Assembly: GCF_011602485.2 (NCBI RefSeq)
Contig: NZ_CP050022.2
Location: 1,632,001-1,696,000 of the forward strand
Direction: 5' to 3'
Origin: Bradyrhizobium sp. 1(2017)
GTDB lineage: Bacteria; Pseudomonadota; Alphaproteobacteria; Rhizobiales; Xanthobacteraceae
Length of the DNA: 64,000 nucleotides
In this document: piece by piece, positions 24,365 through 34,680 of the stretch
Position numbering within the stretch: the first letter of the stretch is position 1
Layout: every line of letters begins with the position of its first letter
The notes under the pieces: model-generated
What the model saw: the letters and a program-made list of their open reading frames with translations, nothing else
The model's database searches: none
Told to the model about the DNA's origin: nothing
Translations under genes and position numbers: made by a program

Positions 24365-26047
24365 ATGTTCTTCTCCCGAATCAGTTTCAAGCTGGTCCTG
24401 ATTGTCGGCATCAGCCTTCTCGGCATGGTGGCGCTGGCGCCGATCGCGCTTTCGACCCTGCGCGCGCAGATGGTCGCCGATCGCCAGGCCAAGACGCAGC
24501 ACATGGTGGATATCGGCTACGGCATCCTGGCGCACTATCAGAAGCTCGAGAGCGATGGAAAGCTCTCGCGCGAGCAGGCCCAGGCCGGAGCAATGGCTGA
24601 AATCAAGAGCCTGCGCTACGACAAGGTCGAGTATTTCTGGATCAACGACATGACCCCCAAGATGGTCATGCACCCGATCAAGCCCGAGCTCGACGGCAAG
24701 GATCTGTCCGGCATGAAGGACCCCGCCGGCAACGCGCTGTTCATGGGCTTCGTCGACGTCGTCAAAAAGCAGGGCGCGGGCTTCTACGGCTATCTCTGGC
24801 CGAAGCCCGGCTTCGACCAGCCGGTCGGAAAAATCTCCTACGTCAAGGGCTTTGCGCCCTGGGGCTGGATCATCGGCACCGGCATCTATCTCGACGACGT
24901 CGATGCCGTCTTCCGCCAGAACGCGATGACGTTCGCCTACATATGCCTGGCCGTGCTGATCGTGGTCCTCGGCGCCTCCTTCCTGATCGGCCGCAGCGTC
25001 ACCCGGCCGCTGGCCCGGATCACCGGGCTGACCGAACGCCTCGCCGCTGGCGACGTCGCGTTCGACGTGCCCTACACCGATCGCCGCGACGAGGTTGGCG
25101 GGCTCGCCAAGGCGCTTGCCGTGTTCAAGGACAATGCATCGGCCGTCAGCCGGATGCATGCCGAACAGCAGGAGCTGAAGCAGAAGGCCGACGACGAGAA
25201 GCGCAGGGCGATGGCCGACCTCGCCGGCCAGTTCGAGGCAAGCGTCCAGGCCGTCGTCCGCGATGTCTTCAATGAGGCGCGCGCAATGCAGCAGGCCGCG
25301 CAGGGCATGTCCGAGACCGCGAACAAGGCGACCGACCGCGCGAGCTTCGTCGCCGCCGCCTGCCAGCAGGCTTCCAGCAACGTGCAGACGGTGGCGTCCG
25401 CCGCCGGGCAGTTGTCGGCCTCGATCACCGAGATCAGCCAGCGCGTCGCGCAGGCTGCCACCGTGGCCGACAAGGCAGCCGCCGACGGTCAGCGTACCAA
25501 CGACACCGTGCAGGGGCTGGCCGCCGCCGCGCACAAGATCGGCGAGGTCATCGACCTCATCAACCAGATCGCCTCGCAGACCAATCTGCTCGCGCTCAAC
25601 GCCACCATCGAGGCGGCGCGCGCCGGCGAAGCCGGCAAGGGCTTTGCGGTGGTCGCGAGCGAAGTAAAATCATTGGCGAGCCAGACCGCCAAGGCGACCG
25701 ACGAGATCGGCGCGCAGATCACCGCGATCCAGGCCGAGACCAACGAGGTCGTCGGCAACATCGAGAGCATCCGCGCCACCATCATGGAGGTCAACGAAAT
25801 CTCCTCGTCGATCGCCGCTGCGGTCGAGGAACAGGGCGCCGCGACGCAGGCGATCGCCCACAGCGTGCAGGAAGCGGCGTCCGGCACGGACCAGGTCTCG
25901 CAGAACATCTCCGGGGTCACCGATGCCACGGCGGAGACCGGCGAGGTCGCCGGCCTCGTGCTGCAATCGAGCGGCCGGCTGACACTGAAGCTGCAATCGC
26001 TCGAGAACGAGGTCAGTGCGTTCGTTGCGGGTGTGCGCGCGGCCTGA
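24365..26047 (+). CDS. Methyl-accepting chemotaxis protein with single Cache domain
   Basis: A 560-residue chemoreceptor. Helix 1 (about 8-30) and helix 2 (about 188-210) enclose a periplasmic sCache_2-type domain with the family motifs [15 protein letters not shown] and [18 protein letters not shown]...[20 protein letters not shown] segment (about 211-265) follows, then the signalling domain whose tip contains [38 protein letters not shown]. sCache_2 receptors often sense small organic acids; the ligand here is unknown. There is no C-terminal CheR/CheB tether pentapeptide. No che genes are adjacent. Confidence 0.92.
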   Translation: MFFSRISFKLVLIVGISLLGMVALAPIALSTLRAQMVADRQAKTQHMVDIGYGILAHYQKLESDGKLSREQAQAGAMAEIKSLRYDKVEYFWINDMTPKMVMHPIKPELDGKDLSGMKDPAGNALFMGFVDVVKKQGAGFYGYLWPKPGFDQPVGKISYVKGFAPWGWIIGTGIYLDDVDAVFRQNAMTFAYICLAVLIVVLGASFLIGRSVTRPLARITGLTERLAAGDVAFDVPYTDRRDEVGGLAKALAVFKDNASAVSRMHAEQQELKQKADDEKRRAMADLAGQFEASVQAVVRDVFNEARAMQQAAQGMSETANKATDRASFVAAACQQASSNVQTVASAAGQLSASITEISQRVAQAATVADKAAADGQRTNDTVQGLAAAAHKIGEVIDLINQIASQTNLLALNATIEAARAGEAGKGFAVVASEVKSLASQTAKATDEIGAQITAIQAETNEVVGNIESIRATIMEVNEISSSIAAAVEEQGAATQAIAHSVQEAASGTDQVSQNISGVTDATAETGEVAGLVLQSSGRLTLKLQSLENEVSAFVAGVRAA

Positions 26048-26242
26048 TCGTCGCCGATCCGGTCTGCCGTGGTACGGATAATCGGCCTCGTCACGACGCG
26101 CGCGGTCGGGTGAAAATTCCGGCCTGCGGGAGCGGTCATCGCGACCGGCTTTCCCACCCTTGACGGCTGCGGTTAAAGTGAAGAAGCAGGATCATCGAAC
26201 CTGCCGACCCGCGCCTGCCATCGCGGGCATGGAGACCGCTGC

Positions 26243-29200
26243 ATGTCGTTCAAGAAGCTCCTGATCGCCAATCGAGGCGAGATCGCCATCCGCATCGCGC
26301 GTGCCGCGGCCGATGCCGGCATAGCGACGTTCGCGATCCATCCGGCCGACGACGCTCTGTCGCTGCATGTGCGGGTCGCCGACGAGGCGGTCGAAATCCC
26401 CGGTCGTGGCGCGCGCGCCTATCTCGACATCGACGCGGTCGTACAGGCGGCGAAGTCGGCCGGCTGCGATGCCGTGCATCCCGGCTACGGCTTTCTCAGC
26501 GAGAACGCCGCCTTCGCCAAGGCCTGCGCCGATGCAGGCATAGCTTTCGTCGGACCGAAGCCGGCGGCGCTCGAGCTGTTCGGCGACAAGGTCGCGGCGC
26601 GGCAACTGGCAAAGCGCTGCGGCGTGCCGATCATCGCCGGCACCAGCGGACCGTCCTCGCTGGAGGAGATCACCGCATTCTTCACCTCGCTCGGCAGCAA
26701 CGCGGCGATCTTGATCAAGGCGATGGCCGGCGGCGGCGGTCGCGGCATGCGCGTGGTCGAGAAAGCATCCGATCTTGCGGAGGCCTACGCGCGCTGCCAG
26801 TCCGAGGCCAAGGCGGCGTTCGGCTTCGACGGCGTTTATGCCGAGCGGCTGATCCGTCAGGCGCGTCATATCGAGGTGCAGATCATCGGCGACCGCTTTG
26901 GTGCCATCTCCCATCTCTGGGAACGCGAATGCACCATCCAGCGCCGGCACCAGAAGCTGGTTGAGGTCGCGCCCAGTCCGTCGCTGAGTGATCCCTTGCG
27001 TGGCCGCATCATCGAGGCGGCGAAGCAACTGGCGGCAGCTGCATCTTACGACAATCTCGGCACCTTCGAGTTCCTGGTCGATGGCACCGCCGAGGACAGC
27101 TTTGCCTTCATCGAGGCCAATCCACGGCTCCAGGTCGAGCATACCGTCACCGAGGAGGTGCTCGGCCTCGACCTTGTCCGCGCCCAGCTCGCGGTCGCCG
27201 CGGGCGCTTCGCTCGCGGCCCTCGGCCTCGCGCAGGGATCGATCCCGAAACCGCGCGGCCATGCCATGCAGCTTCGCATCAACATGGAAACGCTGGATGA
27301 GACCGGCGCCACACATCCGACCGGCGGCGTGCTCGCCGTGTTCGAGCCGCCGTCGGGTCCCGGCGTCCGCGTCGATAGCTTTGGCTATGCGGGTTACAAG
27401 ACGAGCGCCGCCTTCGACTCGCTGCTTGCCAAGGTGATCGTGCACACGCCGGGCGAGGCCTGGCACGATGTGGTTTCAAAGGCATCGCGTGCTCTGCGCG
27501 AGTTCCGGATCGATGGCGTCGTCACCAACATCGCGTTCCTTCAGGCGGTGCTCGCGCATCCCGATTTCAAGACCAACCGTATCGCGACCGATTTCATCGA
27601 CCGCAACATCGCAAAGCTCGTCGAGGCGGCCGATGGCGCCGCCAAGCCGCTGTACTTCGCGGCGACCGAGCGAAGCGGCCATGGTACCGAGACGCACGTC
27701 GCGCAAGCGGTGCCGGAAGGCGCGGTGATGGTCGCCGCGCCCCTCCAGGGAACGATCGTCACCATCCAGGTGAAGGAAGGCGAGATCGTGCGGCCCGGCC
27801 AGCAGCTCGCGGTGATCGAGTCCATGAAGATGGAGCATCTGGTCATGGCCGAGCAGGGCGGCCGGGTCATGAAGCTCGTTGCCGGTGACGGCGTCACGCT
27901 GCTGCATGGCGAGCCGATCCTCTATCTCGAACCGCTGGACGTCGCGGCCGACAGCGCGGCGGCGGAAGCCGACATCGATCTCGATCACATACGTCCCGAC
28001 CTTGCCGAACTGATCGCGCGCCAGGCCAATACGCTCGACGAAAACCGCCCGGCCTCGGTCGAGCGGCGCCGCAACACCAACCAGCGCACGGCGCGCGAGA
28101 ACGTCGCCCAGCTCGTCGACGACGGCTCGTTCATGGAGTATGGCAGCCTCGCGATCGCGGCGCAGCGGCGCCGGCGCAAGCTCGACGATCTCATCAAGAA
28201 CACGCCGGCCGACGGCCTCGTCATGGGCGTTGCCACCGTCAATGCCGAGAAGTTCGGTGCCGAAGGCGCGCGCTGCATCGTCGTGGCCTATGACTACACC
28301 GTGCTCGCGGGCACGCAGGGCCACATGAACCACAAGAAGATCGACCGCATGCTGACCCTTGCGGAAGACTGGCGCGTGCCGCTGGTATTTTATGCCGAAG
28401 GCGGCGGCGGCCGCCCTGGCGACACCGACCGCCTCGGCATGACCGGCCTCGACGGCCCGTCCTTCGTGCAGTTCGCAAGGCTATCGGGCCTCGTGCCCGT
28501 CGTCGGTGTCGTTTCCGGCTATTGCTTCGCCGGGAATGCTGCGATGCTCGGCTGCTGCGATGTCATCATCGCCACCCAGAATGCCTCGATCGGCATGGGC
28601 GGTCCCGCCATGATCGAGGGCGGCGGTCTCGGCGTCTATCATCCGGCCGAGGTCGGCCCCGTTGCGGTCCAGTCTCCGAACGGCGTCATCGACATCCTCG
28701 TCGAGAACGAGGAGGAGGCGACACGCGTCGCTCAGAAATATCTGTCCTATTTCCAGGGGGCGGCGAAGGATTGGGAGGCCGCTGACCAGCGCCTGCTCCG
28801 CCGCGCCATCCCCGAGAACCGTCTTCGCGTCTACGACATCCGCAGCGTAATCGATCTCGTCGCCGACAAGGACTCCGTGCTGGAGCTGCGCCGCGACTAC
28901 GGCGTCGGCATGATCACCGCCCTGATCCGCATCGAGGGCAAGCCGTTCGGCCTGATCGCCAACAATCCGCGGCATCTCGGCGGCGCCATCGATGCCGATG
29001 CCGGCGACAAGGCCGCGCGCTTCCTCCAGCTTTGCGACGCCTTCGATCTGCCGATCGTCTCGCTTTGCGACACGCCCGGCTTCATGGTCGGCCCCGAAGC
29101 GGAGAAGACCGCAATCGTCCGCCACGTCTCGCGCATGTTCGTCACGGGCGCGAGCCTCACCGTGCCGCTGTTCGGCATCGTGCTGCGCAAGGGCTATGGC

Positions 29201-29545
29201 TTAGGGGCGCAGTCGATGATCGGCGGCGGCTTCCATGCCTCGTTCTTCACCGCGGCCTGGCCGACCGGCGAGTTCGGCGGCATGGGGCTGGAGGGCTATG
29301 TCCGCCTCGGCTTCCGCAAGGAGATGGAGGCGATCGCCGACCCCGAGGAGCGCGAGACCTATTACCGCAACAAGGTCGCCGAGCTCTACGCCAACGGCAA
29401 GGCGGTCTCGATCGCCTCCGTGTTCGAGATCGACAACGTCATCGATCCCGCAGAGACGCGGCGCTGGATCATGGCGGGCCTGCGCTCCGTGCCGAAGCCG
29501 CCCGCGAGGACCGAGAAGAAGCGGCCATGCATCGATACGTGGTGA
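26243..29545 (+). CDS. Single-chain biotin-dependent acyl-CoA carboxylase
   Basis: A 1100-residue fusion of all acyl-CoA carboxylase activities. An N-terminal biotin carboxylase (about 1-450, with KAMAGGGGRGMRVV ATP-grasp loop and EANPRLQVEHTVTEE), then a biotin carboxyl carrier (about 490-570; biotinyl Lys529 in ESMKMEH), then a carboxyltransferase (about 580-1095; GFCFAG-like SGYCFAGNAA and DTPGFMVGPEAEKTAIVRH). This order matches the single-chain long-chain acyl-CoA carboxylases known from mycobacteria and some Gram-negatives. It should carboxylate an acyl-CoA to a malonyl-CoA-type product; chain length is not predictable. The sigma-54 activator gene follows. Confidence 0.9.
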   Translation: MSFKKLLIANRGEIAIRIARAAADAGIATFAIHPADDALSLHVRVADEAVEIPGRGARAYLDIDAVVQAAKSAGCDAVHPGYGFLSENAAFAKACADAGIAFVGPKPAALELFGDKVAARQLAKRCGVPIIAGTSGPSSLEEITAFFTSLGSNAAILIKAMAGGGGRGMRVVEKASDLAEAYARCQSEAKAAFGFDGVYAERLIRQARHIEVQIIGDRFGAISHLWERECTIQRRHQKLVEVAPSPSLSDPLRGRIIEAAKQLAAAASYDNLGTFEFLVDGTAEDSFAFIEANPRLQVEHTVTEEVLGLDLVRAQLAVAAGASLAALGLAQGSIPKPRGHAMQLRINMETLDETGATHPTGGVLAVFEPPSGPGVRVDSFGYAGYKTSAAFDSLLAKVIVHTPGEAWHDVVSKASRALREFRIDGVVTNIAFLQAVLAHPDFKTNRIATDFIDRNIAKLVEAADGAAKPLYFAATERSGHGTETHVAQAVPEGAVMVAAPLQGTIVTIQVKEGEIVRPGQQLAVIESMKMEHLVMAEQGGRVMKLVAGDGVTLLHGEPILYLEPLDVAADSAAAEADIDLDHIRPDLAELIARQANTLDENRPASVERRRNTNQRTARENVAQLVDDGSFMEYGSLAIAAQRRRRKLDDLIKNTPADGLVMGVATVNAEKFGAEGARCIVVAYDYTVLAGTQGHMNHKKIDRMLTLAEDWRVPLVFYAEGGGGRPGDTDRLGMTGLDGPSFVQFARLSGLVPVVGVVSGYCFAGNAAMLGCCDVIIATQNASIGMGGPAMIEGGGLGVYHPAEVGPVAVQSPNGVIDILVENEEEATRVAQKYLSYFQGAAKDWEAADQRLLRRAIPENRLRVYDIRSVIDLVADKDSVLELRRDYGVGMITALIRIEGKPFGLIANNPRHLGGAIDADAGDKAARFLQLCDAFDLPIVSLCDTPGFMVGPEAEKTAIVRHVSRMFVTGASLTVPLFGIVLRKGYGLGAQSMIGGGFHASFFTAAWPTGEFGGMGLEGYVRLGFRKEMEAIADPEERETYYRNKVAELYANGKAVSIASVFEIDNVIDPAETRRWIMAGLRSVPKPPARTEKKRPCIDTW

Positions 29546-29640
29546 GCGCAGTGCAGCAATAGCTGCGTCCCGGTTCCCGATTGACATCCCCGCCTGTGGT
29601 GCCAGACTTTGCACAATAATGCAGGGTGGAGACGTCCGCG

Positions 29641-31482
29641 ATGGCCAGCCTTTCGGCCTCGAACCATGTCGCCCGTGTCTTGTCCGTCGCCAGCCACGTG
29701 GCCGACGTCGATGCCTCGTCGCGGATTGCCAATTCCTGGCGGCGGTGCCTCGTCAATCACAAGCTCGATCCAGCCCGCCAGGGCCCGCCGCAGACGCTGA
29801 CCGAAGCCGAGATTCGTCACGTCGCCGAGCCAATGGAGGAGACGATCAGGCTCGCGACGCCCGAGCTCGACGATCTTGCCCGCGTGCTGCGCGAGGCCGG
29901 CTATTGCGTCAATCTCGCTGACGCGAACGCGACCATGCTGTTCAGCCGCCTGCCGGGCGAAGCCGATGCAAGGATGTTTCTGGACTGGAAGATCTACACC
30001 GGCTCGAACTTCGCCGAGACTTTCGAGGGCACCAACGGGCTCGGCACGGCGCTGGCTGAAGAGAAGCCGATCCTGGTGCATCGCGACGAGCATTTTCGCG
30101 CGCAGTGGCACATGTTCTCCTGCGCCGTGGCGCCGCTGTTCGACCAGGCCGGGCGGCTCGCCGGTGCGATCAACATCACTTCGTGCCGCGAGGATCTCGA
30201 GCGCGCCGCACATCAGCTTGCGCTCGCGGTGACGATGGAGGCGACGCGCCGGATGGAGGGGGCGATCTTCCGCAGCCATTTCCGCAACGCCTGGATCGCT
30301 ACTGTGCCGGGCGACGGCGGCAGCGGCCTCATCGCCTATGACGACGACCGCCGCATCGTCGGCGCCTGCCGCTCGGCGCGTGCGTTGCTTAGCCTTACCG
30401 ACGGCATGATCGCCTCTGGCATTGATCTGTCGCGCTACATCAAGTTCGATCATGCTGCGCGCGGTGCGGATGAACGGATTGAGCTGCGTCGTGCCGATGG
30501 CAGTTCGTTGGGCCGGGGTCACGTCGCGCCGCCGCTGCGTGCAAGGTCGCATGCGCCGCGACGCGATGCGCCGATTGACCGTGTCGACGCGCTGCATCGC
30601 CTCGCCGGCCGCGATCCCGGCCTGGTCAAAAGCGTAAAACGGCTCCGAAGCATCGGCGACCACAATCTGCCGGTGCTGCTGCACGGCGAGACCGGCGTCG
30701 GCAAGGACGTGTTCGCCCGCGCCATTCATGCGGCGAGCAACCGCGCACGCAACGACTATGTCGCGCTGAACTGCGCGGCGATGCCGGAGAGCCTGATCGA
30801 CGCGGAGCTGTTCGGCTACGAGGCCGGCGCCTTCACCGGTGCGCGGCGCGACGGCTCGAAGGGCCTGATCGTGCAGGCCGATGGCGGCACGCTGTTTCTG
30901 GATGAGATCGGCGACATGCCGGTCGCACTCCAGACCCGCCTCTTGCGAGTGCTGGAGAACCGCGAGGTCTGGCCGCTCGGCGCGCTCAAGCCCGTCGCCG
31001 TCGATATCCGGCTGATCAGCGCCACCCACCGCGATCTCGGCCGCATGGCCGAGCAGGGCGCCTTCCGCGCCGACCTCTATTTCCGCCTGCGCGGCATGGA
31101 GGTGCGGTTGCCGGCCTTGCGCGAGCGCGCCGACCGCGCCGACGTCATCCGCCAGATCGCGCGCGAGGAGGCGCCGAACTGCCGGCTCTCGGAAGATGCC
31201 TGGTCGCAGCTCGCGGCCTATCCGTTCCCCGGCAACATGCGCCAGCTCCGCCACGTGCTGCGGCTCGCTGGCTGCACGGCGGAAGACGGCGTCATCACCG
31301 ATGCCGATCTCGACCTGCCGCCGTTCGGAAGGGCGGAGCCGGACCTCGAAGCGGCCGAGCGGGCCACGATTGTCGAGGCGCTCCGCAAGCACGGCGGCCG
31401 CGTCATCGAAGCCGCGCACGCGCTGAAGCTCAGCCGTGCCACGCTGTATCGGAAGATCAAGCAATTGAAGATCTCATTCTAA
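29641..31482 (+). CDS. AcoR-like sigma-54-dependent transcriptional activator
   Basis: A 613-residue enhancer-binding protein. A GAF-type sensor region covers about 60-210, followed by a linker. The AAA+ domain has Walker A GETGVGKD (349-356), the sigma-54 contact motif GAFTGA (396-401) and DEIGDMP with LRVLENREV. A Fis-type helix-turn-helix (VIEAAHALKLSRATLYRKIKQL) ends the protein. All ATPase and sigma-54 residues look intact. The ATG at 29641 is preferred to a GTG at 29626 because GGAG lies 10 bases before it. It follows the acyl-CoA carboxylase by 95 bases and may regulate it or another sigma-54 promoter. Confidence 0.9.
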   Translation: MASLSASNHVARVLSVASHVADVDASSRIANSWRRCLVNHKLDPARQGPPQTLTEAEIRHVAEPMEETIRLATPELDDLARVLREAGYCVNLADANATMLFSRLPGEADARMFLDWKIYTGSNFAETFEGTNGLGTALAEEKPILVHRDEHFRAQWHMFSCAVAPLFDQAGRLAGAINITSCREDLERAAHQLALAVTMEATRRMEGAIFRSHFRNAWIATVPGDGGSGLIAYDDDRRIVGACRSARALLSLTDGMIASGIDLSRYIKFDHAARGADERIELRRADGSSLGRGHVAPPLRARSHAPRRDAPIDRVDALHRLAGRDPGLVKSVKRLRSIGDHNLPVLLHGETGVGKDVFARAIHAASNRARNDYVALNCAAMPESLIDAELFGYEAGAFTGARRDGSKGLIVQADGGTLFLDEIGDMPVALQTRLLRVLENREVWPLGALKPVAVDIRLISATHRDLGRMAEQGAFRADLYFRLRGMEVRLPALRERADRADVIRQIAREEAPNCRLSEDAWSQLAAYPFPGNMRQLRHVLRLAGCTAEDGVITDADLDLPPFGRAEPDLEAAERATIVEALRKHGGRVIEAAHALKLSRATLYRKIKQLKISF

Positions 31483-31607
31483 CGAGTTCGCTGGCGCCTG
31501 CCGGAACCCGGACGCCGTTCGGCTCTTGATCGGCTCTCGTGAATCAGGCGGCAAACGCGCCGCCGCGACCATACATTCCCGGGAGATCGAGAGAGGAGAG
31601 CATTTCG

Positions 31608-32495
31608 ATGGAGGAGATCGAAGTCTTTCTGGCTGTCATTGAAGCCGGCAGCCAGACGGCCGCCGCCCGGCAATTGGGGCGGTCGCTGCAATCGGTGAAC
31701 CGGGCATTGGCCGCGCTGGAACAGAGCGTCGGTGTCGAGCTGGTGCGGCGAACAACGCGGCAGTCGGTGGCGACTGAGGCGGGACTGGCGTTCTATCGCC
31801 GCGTCAAGCCGGCCTTTGCCGAAATCACCGAAGCGCGGCTCGAAGCGGCAAACCGGCGTGTCGAGCCATCGGGTCTCCTGAGGATCGCAGCACCGGTCCT
31901 GTTCGGATCGACCCATGTGGTGCCTGCCATCGCCGAGTTCATGGCGCGTTTTCCGCAGATCGAGGTCGACGTCAACATGTCCGACCGGCCCGTCGATGTC
32001 GTCGGAGATGGTTTCGATCTCGCCGTCCGGATCAGGGAATTGCCGGATTCGTCGTTGAAGACCCGGCGGCTGGGAGAGCTGCGCACGGTCGTCTACGGCG
32101 CGCCCGACTATTTCGCGCGTCATGGCCGCCCGCATCATCCCAATGACCTCTCGGATCATCAAAGCATCCTGCGCAGGACCGGCCGGGGCGAAGTGGACAT
32201 GTGGCGGTTTCAGGTCGATGGCCGTGCGACGACAGTGCAGGTGAACGGCCGCTTTCACACCGACAACATGACCGCTGCGCATGCGGCCGCTCGTCACGGC
32301 CTCGGTGTCGGGTATGGCCCGTTCTGGCAGATCCGCGATCTCGTCGATCAGGGCGCGCTCGAAATCGTGCTGGAGTCGTTCGAGGCACCGCGAACGCCGG
32401 TGCGCGCCGTGTTTCCGCCGAGCGCGATACCGCCGGCCAAGACGCATCTCTTCGTCGATCTCCTGGCGGAGAGGTTGAAGCACGAGCGGCTTTGA
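31608..32495 (+). CDS. LysR-family transcriptional regulator
   Basis: A 295-residue LysR-type regulator: winged helix-turn-helix at about 1-60 (SQTAAARQLGRSLQSVNRALAALEQSVGVELVRR) and a two-lobed ligand domain from about 88. The start at 31608 has GAGAGGAGAG about 8 bases upstream; an earlier in-frame start lacks the fold. LysR genes usually control a neighbouring gene, here most likely the flavoprotein gene that starts 156 bases downstream on the same strand, though this arrangement (same direction) is less typical than divergence. Confidence 0.9.
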   Translation: MEEIEVFLAVIEAGSQTAAARQLGRSLQSVNRALAALEQSVGVELVRRTTRQSVATEAGLAFYRRVKPAFAEITEARLEAANRRVEPSGLLRIAAPVLFGSTHVVPAIAEFMARFPQIEVDVNMSDRPVDVVGDGFDLAVRIRELPDSSLKTRRLGELRTVVYGAPDYFARHGRPHHPNDLSDHQSILRRTGRGEVDMWRFQVDGRATTVQVNGRFHTDNMTAAHAAARHGLGVGYGPFWQIRDLVDQGALEIVLESFEAPRTPVRAVFPPSAIPPAKTHLFVDLLAERLKHERL

Positions 32496-32651
32496 CATTC
32501 GCGACAATGACGCGGGGAGGTGCGGGAACGCGTCATTCTCCCGGTTAGCGGGAATGTCTATCCCGCGAAGCGCCGGTTGTCCCGCCGGGCGGTCGATCGC
32601 AGTTTGATGCGCAGGGCACATCCGCCCGGCTGGGGCGCAGAGGACTGCACC

Positions 32652-34067
32652 ATGACTCCCAATCGACGGACACTCTTGCATGCTGGCGTCAGCGTCACCG
32701 CGACGCTGGCTTCCGCCACCTTTGCCGGACAATCGCCGGGGCCGAGCGACCCGCGGCTGCCGCTCAAGGACGATGCAGAATCCCGTGCCGCCGCCGCGCA
32801 GGATTTTGGCCACATCATTCAAAGGCAGCCGCGGGCTGTCTGCAAACCCGGGTCGAGCGCCGAAGTCGCCGACGTCTTGCGCTGGGCAAAGCAACAGGGG
32901 CTGAAGGTTGCGGCGCGCGGACAGGGCCATGCGACCTATGGCCGGGCCATGGCCGAAGACGGTATTGTACTGGATCTCGGTGCGCTGACGGCGATCCATC
33001 GGATCGAGCCGGACCGTGTCGTCGTTGACGCCGGCGCGACCTGGCACGCGGTGCTCGACGCGACGCTGGCCAAGGGACTGGTCCCGTTAGTCCTGACCAA
33101 TTACCTTGGCCTGTCCGTCGGCGGCACGCTCGCTGTTGGAGGGATCGGCGGGTCGTCGTCCCGGCATGGTCTCCAGACTGACCAGGTCCTGGAGCTCGAC
33201 GTGGTCACCGGAGAGAGCGTGGAGCTGACCTGCTCACCGACCGCAAATGCCGATCTCTTCGACGCCGTTCGGGCGGGGCTGGCGCAATGCGCGACCATCA
33301 CGAGAGCGACACTTCGATTGATGCGCGCACCCGAGCGTGTCAGGCGTTATCTGTTGTCTTATCCCGATCTTGCTTCACTCACCGCAGATCAGCGGCGCGC
33401 CCTCGACGAGGCGCGTTTCGATCAGTTGCAGGGCGCCGTCGTGCCCAATGGCGCCGGCGGCTGGCGCTATCAGCTGGAGGCGGGCGTCTTCTACGACGGC
33501 AGCATGCCCCCCAACGACAAGGCCCTGCTTGCGGGCTTGGCCGACAAACGCGAGACTGTCTCAGACCTGGCCTTCGGCGAAGACGCCAACGCATTTGCGA
33601 AGCTCGAAAAGCTCCTGCGGTCGAACGGCCAATGGTTCAATCCGCATCCCTGGCTCCTGACCTATTTGCGCGGCAGCAACGCGCTCGAGATCGCAAGCGA
33701 GGTCATTGCGGGGCTGGACGGCGATGATCTCGGCCCGCTCGGGCGCATCACGTACTACCCGATGTTCACGGACGCGTGCCGCACGCCCCTGCTTCGGCTG
33801 CCCGACGAACGCGTCGTATTCCCGTTCAATCTCATCCGCATCCCGGCGTCCGCGGACAAGGCGAATGCGGAGCGGCAGCTTGCGCGCAACCGCATCCTGT
33901 ACGATCGCATTCGTGCCGCAGGCGGGATGCTCTACCCCGTGAGTGCGCTTGCCATGTCATCGCAGGATTGGATGGATCATTTCGGCCCGAGATGGCCGCT
34001 GCTGCGCGAAGCCAGACGCCGTCACGATCCGGGCGGCATCCTCACGCCCGGGTATGATCTGTTCTAG
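32652..34067 (+). CDS. Cytokinin-dehydrogenase-like FAD oxidoreductase, exported
   Basis: A 471-residue FAD-binding oxidoreductase (FAD_binding_4 fold) with an N-terminal Tat-like signal (NRRTLLHAG). Besides the FAD domain (GQGHATYGRAM with His93 where plant enzymes carry covalent FAD; GLSVGGTLAVGGIGG), the C-terminal half carries motifs shared with plant cytokinin oxidases: HPWL at 332-335, GRITYYPM and the ending DWMDHFGPRW...DPGGILTPG. This supports cleavage or oxidation of an N6-isoprenoid adenine or a similar amine. The assignment is from motif memory; oxidases of other substrates share the FAD domain. It ends two bases before the convergent flavin reductase. Confidence 0.75.
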   Translation: MTPNRRTLLHAGVSVTATLASATFAGQSPGPSDPRLPLKDDAESRAAAAQDFGHIIQRQPRAVCKPGSSAEVADVLRWAKQQGLKVAARGQGHATYGRAMAEDGIVLDLGALTAIHRIEPDRVVVDAGATWHAVLDATLAKGLVPLVLTNYLGLSVGGTLAVGGIGGSSSRHGLQTDQVLELDVVTGESVELTCSPTANADLFDAVRAGLAQCATITRATLRLMRAPERVRRYLLSYPDLASLTADQRRALDEARFDQLQGAVVPNGAGGWRYQLEAGVFYDGSMPPNDKALLAGLADKRETVSDLAFGEDANAFAKLEKLLRSNGQWFNPHPWLLTYLRGSNALEIASEVIAGLDGDDLGPLGRITYYPMFTDACRTPLLRLPDERVVFPFNLIRIPASADKANAERQLARNRILYDRIRAAGGMLYPVSALAMSSQDWMDHFGPRWPLLREARRRHDPGGILTPGYDLF

Positions 34068-34068
34068 A

Positions 34069-34623
34069 TCAGGAGAAATCCGTCCAGCTCAGATGCCGTG
34101 CATCGAGATCGCCGAGCGCAATCGCTTCGCGCATCTCCTGCGGCGTATGGAAATTGCTGCGCAAGTACACCAGCGGCTTAGCCGTTGCCGTATGCGACGC
34201 GCCGCGGACCTCGCCGACGAAGATCGAATGCGTCGTCGTCTCGAACTCCTGCGCCAGCACGCAGTCGAATGCTGCGACTGCGTCCGTCAGCACCGGCGCG
34301 CCGGTCTCGCCCCGCGTCCACTGGCCGAAGGCAAAACGGTCGTCGCCGTTGACGCCCTTCTGGCCGCTGAACGTCAGCGCCAGCAGGGCATGATCCTCGT
34401 GCAGGAAGTTGATCGCAAAGGCGCCTTCCTCGCGGATGCGCGTATGTGCGCTGGCGTTGCGGTTCACGCAGACGATCAGCGACGGCGGATTGTCGGAGAG
34501 CGAGCAGGCCGAGGTCACCGTCAGTCCGGTTCGCTTGCCGTGCTCGGCGCCCACCGTCACCAATGCGACCGCGCCGGCGCATTGGCGCATCGCCTGCTTG
34601 AAATCCTTGGCGTCCACCGTCAC
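34069..34623 (-). CDS. Flavin reductase (HpaC-like)
   Basis: A 184-residue flavin reductase-domain protein. Characteristic segments are GLTVTSACSLSDNPPSLIVCVNRNASAHTRI and FAINFLHEDH. It should reduce free FMN/FAD with NAD(P)H and hand the reduced flavin to a partner monooxygenase, most likely the LLM protein encoded 57 bases upstream on the same strand. Together they would form a two-component flavin-dependent monooxygenase. Confidence 0.88.
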   Translation of the reverse strand: MTVDAKDFKQAMRQCAGAVALVTVGAEHGKRTGLTVTSACSLSDNPPSLIVCVNRNASAHTRIREEGAFAINFLHEDHALLALTFSGQKGVNGDDRFAFGQWTRGETGAPVLTDAVAAFDCVLAQEFETTTHSIFVGEVRGASHTATAKPLVYLRSNFHTPQEMREAIALGDLDARHLSWTDFS

Positions 34624-34680
34624 GTGGGAATCTCCGAAATGAATGCGGGTGCGGCACGATCGCGCCGCACCCGTTGGCGG

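Noticed and set aside
29595..29620. Sigma-54 promoter-like TGGTGCC...TTTGC before the activator gene
   Set aside because: The distance between GG and GC is one base too long and the -24 element is poor.
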